A stretch of 64,000 bases of DNA, taken from Niebla homalea. Taxonomy: Eukaryota > Ascomycota > Lecanoromycetes > Lecanorales > Ramalinaceae. Every line of letters begins with the position of its first letter. The stretch's first letter is position 1. Below, in pieces: positions 59,470 through 64,000 of this stretch. The notes under the pieces are model-generated. The model was not told where the DNA came from and searched no databases. It saw nothing but the letters and a program-made list of their open reading frames with translations. The stretch is from positions 959,501 through 1,023,500 of the forward strand of contig JAHGAU010000020.1 in the NCBI GenBank assembly GCA_019925105.1, written 5' to 3'. The translations under genes were made by a program, and so were the position numbers.

Positions 59470-60518
59470 AGTAGCGCTGTCATGTTTTCGTCTGAGTCAA
59501 GATGGAAGTTCCGTTAAAGTGTTTATCGTAGTCGAATGCTGTCGTGTTAGCTACGAGATCATCTTCTATTCCGCGGTCATAAAGTCCAATGGTAGACTCT
59601 CGTTCTAAGCTTCTAGTGTTGTTCATTTATTTCTTACTCATGCCGCCAGCCTTCTTACTTGGTAAGCATGGTTTGAATACTTTATGTCTTCTGATAGTCC
59701 AGTCCATTATCTCATGCTATGACGTATAAAAACATAGCAGAGGGCAAACGCTGACATTCTCGCGACAACAATATGAGCACGCCAATTTCCTTGACCACCC
59801 AAGTCGAGCTTCACGTCTTTGCCACCTGGTGGAAAGAGAGAGAGGGAGAGAGGAAGCTTAGTGCTTTTGACCCTTCCCCGCCAGTTCACCCTCACATCTG
59901 GGCTGATCATAAAACTCTTGTGGACGTCTCCAGATCGTTGAGTGGGGGTCCATCCGCTGGATCGAATATTCCGACGCTGAGTACGTCAAATGCGCTCAAG
60001 TCACAACAGAATGAGCTTGTCGGTAGCTGTTCTATGGAGTCTGTAAACCCTAACGCCAAGTCACGGCCAAGCTCTTGTTGAGGTTTTCATATCGCAACCT
60101 GAGATGGTCATGAATGGCAAGGTACAAAGGGAATTGCTCAAACAAAGCGGGGGCATTCACCTACTAGCACTAAAGTCAGCATGAGTAATCGCTAGTGACT
60201 TGGTTTCGTGATATACCTACTTGCTCTTTCTCTCCCTCCTCCCTTTCTCATACCCTTGCTTCTCAAGCGAACCCTTGGCTCTTTTCAATATCTGCTCACA
60301 CTGCGGAATTTGCTCGTCGAACAATTTTCTTAATTTGGCAGTAGACACACTGATGATCCCGTTAGTCAACTGTGCAGCCGCAATTGCAGTCCGTCCAGCT
60401 GCAAGTAAACCTTATCAGAGAAGGGAGGCACCTCTGCCTGAACCTTCTCTGCCCCAGAGTCGAGACCGCGAGCTGCTTTTACCCGAGGTAGAGCAAGCGG
60501 CTGCTCCTCAGTAGGCCG
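59470..60518. other. Gene-free stretch
   Basis: Short frames on the plus strand (59773-60081 and 60221-60514) show no recognisable domain. No RNA gene found. Confidence 0.4.
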
Positions 60519-61649
60519 CTAGGTGCCTCTTAGTTCCGCCAACGTATGTCGGCGGAGGCTCGTGGGACTGAAGGAGACAGAAGGCGCAGGTGGTCCCGTA
60601 AGACCAGACGGTCGGTAATTTCCCATCTCCAGGCTTGCACGGAGGGCGACGTCACTGAGTGGCATGAAAGATGATGGTACCTCCTCTAGCTCCCCCTGCG
60701 GAGGGGCCTGCGGAGGGGTTTGACGGTGACCCCTGTTACCATCACCTTTCATGCGTATGCTTGACGACCTGTAGTACTCGATAAGGCGCCTATACTTGTC
60801 AACCGACGGCTTCTCCTCATCTGGAAGCAGGTCTTAGAGATCTCTTTGCCCCAAATCGGAATATCTTGCAAGCTCGGCGAATCTCTTAGAGTTGAGCAGC
60901 TCGTCGGACTTTCCATGGAAGAAGAGGTTTCGTCTGGCATTGTCCTCACAGCAAACGAGGCTAAGTCCAAGTCCACATCCGTCATGCTGTTGACGTTGAG
61001 GGTATGAAGGGCGAGCCCCAATACATCCATGTACGGAGTTTTGGGTCTCTCCGGCCGAGCCTCACTACTGGCTTTCCAGGCAGCCAGAGCTCCATCCTCT
61101 TCATCCAGCTTTGGCAGAAATATGGTCCATCGATGCTGCAGGAGAGGCCCCGCATTCGAGTCTTTCAGGTCATCGCATAACGATTGTGCAAGATCACCGA
61201 CAACGACATAGAACCAGTAGAGACCTGCGTCTCCAGCCATCGTTGAGAGGGCCAAGTTTGTTGTCCGAGACTGCGCGACGGTCTCCATCACGTAACGGTC
61301 GATGCACCAGACAGCGTCCGATGCATCCGTCCTTGTGAATGGATGCGCGTGAGATTCAGACGCAAAGCTGGCCATCCGGGCAATCAGCTGGTACAGGTCC
61401 TGGGCGCCTTCCGGCAGGTTCTAACTTCCGACGCAGACTGTATATATTGACATGAAAGTCAGCATCTCGTTGTCATGCCTCGTACCTGAACACAACCAAG
61501 GCCGTCCAGCTGACTGGGCTGGAGGCGCAGGCACTATATTGTCTCGCGGCGCAACCGGTACCTGATAGACATGGCTCCTCGAGACTGGTACCAGGAGGGG
61601 CCTTCTTCAGAAGCAGGCGCCAATCCTCGTCGTTCATGAAGGGTGGCAT
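60519..61649 (-). pseudogene. Decayed hypothetical gene with frameshift and internal stop
   Basis: Three protein-like stretches lie in order on the minus strand. The first is MPPFMNDEDWRLLLKKAPPG (from 61649), ending near 61480. The second, after an in-frame stop, is an open run from about 61415 (NLPEGAQDLYQLIARMASF) to about 60960, including YRYVMETVAQS-like and PLLQHRWTIFLPKLDEED segments. The third, in the next frame, is CEDNARRNLFFHGKSDELL...LGQRDL, then a TAA, then DLLPDEEKPSVDKYRRLIEYY running to 60519. An intron may lie between the first and second pieces (GTACGA..), but the later frame change and TAA have no splice solution that I can see. The family is not recognised. The ORF 60749-61375 alone would make 208 residues with a wrong tail. 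Confidence 0.5.
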
Positions 61650-61892
61650 AATCCAGAACACAAAAAGGTTGCGGAAGTGACGAAGAGAAGGCAAAAGAAA
61701 ACAAATGCCCCACTCACGTTACTGGGGACAAGCACTTATGCTTTCCTTCATTCCCATCAGGAAGGCGCCACCATGACGCCACCGCTGCACTGTTAGTCAT
61801 CAAGGGTTGCTGTCGCGACTCTCCGTAAACACGACCGAACTTTCATCATCATACACTCTTTCGAAAGTGGCGCCGCCCTGGGTAACATCGAC

Positions 61893-62939
61893 ATGGATAA
61901 AGCAAAGGACTATATGCTGCTGCTACCACTGGAGATTCGACAACAAGTCTACGAGTTGTGCTTTGCCGACGAGCGTCCACAACCTGGCATTCTACAAGTC
62001 AACAAGAGATTGCATAATGAGGCTACTGAATTCATACGGCGGCGCTCGCATACGTTTGCCTACGAGATCTCAGCACGCGGAGCTGGCTTTAGCGATTCAG
62101 CTCGATGGCGCTTCAAAATCAAACGCCACAGACCCAGACTTTGCCGAATGAAGCGAATCATAGTCAATATTGAGCCTCCACGCTTAGACACACCGTTCGA
62201 TATGTGGTACATCTGGCATCATGTTCGCGACTTCTGCAAGGAACTTGCGGCCTTCAAGACGATTCCAGCGTTGACCATCAACTTTCTTGAGACCGAGTCC
62301 GCAAGGTGGGAAACGGACGAAGTGCCACATGCGACATGGTACGTGGGAAGGATGTTAGGCAAACAGTTGGGAGACTGGGATATTGGTCAGATCTTGGTTA
62401 CATTCGGTCACCTCGTCAACAACGTGGATCAAGCTATACTGAGCATCCCTGGATCGTTCATGCATCATCACCGTGATAAAGATGGCAACCCCTGGATCGA
62501 AAGAATAAAAGACAGTTTAATGGGCCTATGGGAAGATGAGCACCTTGTCGTGAGTTATGAGATACTCGAGGATAGGATCGAGGATGCCTTGCCCCAAATC
62601 CAGGAAGCAACTGGCAGAAAATCTATGGAGGTATTCAGGCAATCCTTCGGATCCACCGCGATTTTCAATAGCGAGGACTTGAGTCAGCTCCAGCAACGTC
62701 ATCCTTATATAAATGACAATTATTTTGCAACGGACCGTCCACGCTATAGGGTTGCTTGCGAAGATGGTTGTGGATGCGGTCGCCATTATATTGAAGTCTC
62801 AATGCCCGATCCAACTTGGACAGCAGTTAATGATTTGGAACAAGCCGAAGAATGGCATGCAGAGGAATTAGTGCCAATGGTCGGTGAACATCATTGTTTT
62901 CATGATTCTTTCTATGTTGGTCGATGGCCAGATTCATGA
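61893..62939 (+). CDS. F-box-like/2EXR-type fungal protein, 348 aa
   Basis: Single exon. The N-terminus (LLLPLEIRQQVYELCFADE, then ILQVNKRLHNEATEFI) matches the short F-box-like motif LPxEIRxxIY followed by LxxVNRxxHxEA that starts many fungal proteins of unknown function, often expanded families. The middle is an alpha/beta region with KRIIVNIEPPRLD and IPALTINFLE, as usual in this group. The C-terminus has a cluster CEDGCGCGRHYIE and His-rich GEHHCFHDSF that could bind a metal. The start ATG follows a 150-bp leader. It is the last gene before the AT-rich DNA. A substrate-adaptor role is a guess; only the motif class is supported. Confidence 0.7.
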   Translation: MDKAKDYMLLLPLEIRQQVYELCFADERPQPGILQVNKRLHNEATEFIRRRSHTFAYEISARGAGFSDSARWRFKIKRHRPRLCRMKRIIVNIEPPRLDTPFDMWYIWHHVRDFCKELAAFKTIPALTINFLETESARWETDEVPHATWYVGRMLGKQLGDWDIGQILVTFGHLVNNVDQAILSIPGSFMHHHRDKDGNPWIERIKDSLMGLWEDEHLVVSYEILEDRIEDALPQIQEATGRKSMEVFRQSFGSTAIFNSEDLSQLQQRHPYINDNYFATDRPRYRVACEDGCGCGRHYIEVSMPDPTWTAVNDLEQAEEWHAEELVPMVGEHHCFHDSFYVGRWPDS

Positions 62940-62989
62940 TTTCAGCCCCTCGGATGTAAGGGGGCAATCTCGAGGGTTGAAAATAAGTA

Positions 62990-64000
62990 GACGGAAATAA
63001 CGTACAGAACAACCTGAAATTTATTGCGGATCCTAGATAGTCACTACTACAGTCGACTACCCACTAAATAAAACATTATAAATCCCGAATTAGGGGTCAG
63101 GGAAAAAGACGAAGTGCAGGTATTGAGGGTGGAGTGGTAACTGCCTGGATTACAACTATGGACGGTATTATTAATTATATGGGTACGCCAAACATCTATG
63201 GCCCTAACCCTTGCGCTATGCCTATTATGGTATATGCCTGTATTATCTATACGTAATAAGTACTTATAAAAAGGAAAAAGCCGATACCTACGTCGGACCA
63301 TCCATTATAAAATACTATATATCTATAAATTTATGAACCAATATATAAGTACTCTAAGTATAAGCGAGTAGATTAAGCAGGTTAAGCTTATGTCCCCCTT
63401 CGTTAAACCTTTAAGCGCTCGCAAGTATCCGGTTTACTCGTAAATTTCCCATTTACTTATAAGTTCTTTTACTTAACGTTTTTTTAATTATATTACCGCC
63501 TTTAATTACCCCCCTTTTGAGGATAATTTATTAATTATTAAGATAACTTTTAATTAAAAAAACTGAATCTATAATTAATTTAAAAAAACGTTAAATATTA
63601 CGGCTTATAAGGGGGGTTACGGCTATATCCGTTATTAAGAAAGCTTAATAAAAACAAATTATAAAAAATAAAAACCGTTATTTTACCGTTTTAAACGTTT
63701 TTATTTTTAACTTTTTTTACCTATTCGGGACCGCTCGGAACGTTTATAAGTTTCCCTGGATATTTATAAGTAACTTATAAGCGGTCTGAATAAATAAATC
63801 CATTTTTTTAATTTATTTAATCCGAGTAGGTCGCAGATTTACTAACATAGAAATTAATTAATTCGGTAATAAAGGTAATTAAAAGTAAACCTTAAGTATA
63901 TAAATAACGTTATTTATTGGTGTATGGACCAAAAGTATGATAATATATGAATGATAATTCTACCTGAATGCAGATAGGATCTTAAGGATTATCTGTCCTC
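62990..64000. repeat. AT-rich, partly RIP-mutated region, right edge
   Basis: Composition shifts from about 63.0 kb and is strongly AT-rich with broken frames beyond 63.3 kb. No element domain could be read between 63.05 and 63.9 kb. Confidence 0.7.
63911..64000 (-). repeat. Second copy of the Copia LTR segment, cut by the window edge
   Basis: Aligns without gaps to 3331-3420. Of 16 differences in 90 bases, 15 are transitions: 13 have G/C here against A/T in the left copy, and 2 are the reverse. The strand is taken from the left copy. Confidence 0.75.

Noticed and set aside
59773..60081. 102-codon plus-strand frame
   Set aside because: Starts with ATG but has no recognisable character and no supporting promoter or homology; too weak to call.
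63047..63301. 84-codon minus frame at the right border
   Set aside because: Lies in composition-shifted sequence with no motif; likely chance.
1..64000. tRNA, rRNA or CRISPR features
   Set aside because: No cloverleaf with a GGTTCRAATCC-type T arm was seen by eye, no rRNA-like sequence, and no regularly spaced direct repeats; an automated tRNA scan would be needed to exclude degenerate cases.

Overview
This window is nuclear DNA of a filamentous ascomycete, most likely a dothideomycete-type plant-associated or soil fungus. The genes carry short spliceosomal introns of about 46-125 bp, most 46-60, with GT..AG ends and CTAAC/CTGAC-like branch sites. The proteins are typical of Pezizomycotina, and the repeats show strong repeat-induced point mutation (RIP): C:G to T:A transitions, TpA-rich sequence and stop codons where CAA/CAG is expected. 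The class-level placement is inference.

Layout. (1) 1-13.9 kb is an AT-rich, RIP-degraded retrotransposon block, all recognisable parts lying on the minus strand. It holds a Ty1/Copia element running off the left edge (integrase remnant about 1.40-1.60 kb, primer binding site 3213-3224, LTR from 3225). Next is an almost complete Tad-like LINE at 4825-10615, bounded by a perfect 13-bp target-site duplication. A Ty3/Gypsy integrase remnant lies at 12.89-13.38 kb. A 180-bp duplicated segment (13.49 and 13.92 kb) marks the edge of the block. (2) 14.0-24 kb is a decayed accessory zone. It has a frameshifted HET-domain pseudogene, two P450 fragments in non-collinear order, one intact short-chain dehydrogenase between them, and a 74-codon gene with a 5-nt first coding exon. 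(3) 24-47.9 kb is a dense housekeeping block: phospholipase D, SEC7, LAT1 (pyruvate dehydrogenase E2), a conserved membrane protein, the mitochondrial carrier MME1, a HerA/FtsK-like P-loop ATPase of unknown role, and the ER P5A-ATPase SPF1. SEC7/LAT1 and ATPase/SPF1 are divergent pairs. (4) 48-63 kb is sparser. It contains four predicted secreted or signal-anchored proteins of unknown function, a 170-aa unknown protein, a cyanamide hydratase-like HD protein, a PiT-family phosphate permease, a decayed gene and an F-box-like protein. (5) From about 63.0 kb the sequence becomes AT-rich again. It ends inside a second copy of the LTR segment seen at 3.3 kb.

The central genes do not form a pathway cluster. 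Several serve membrane traffic and organelle homeostasis (phospholipase D, Sec7 at the trans-Golgi, Spf1 in the ER, mitochondrial carrier and PDH E2). Exon models were built by hand from splice signals. For every intact gene the summed exon length is divisible by three and the phases match, but no database search could be run.
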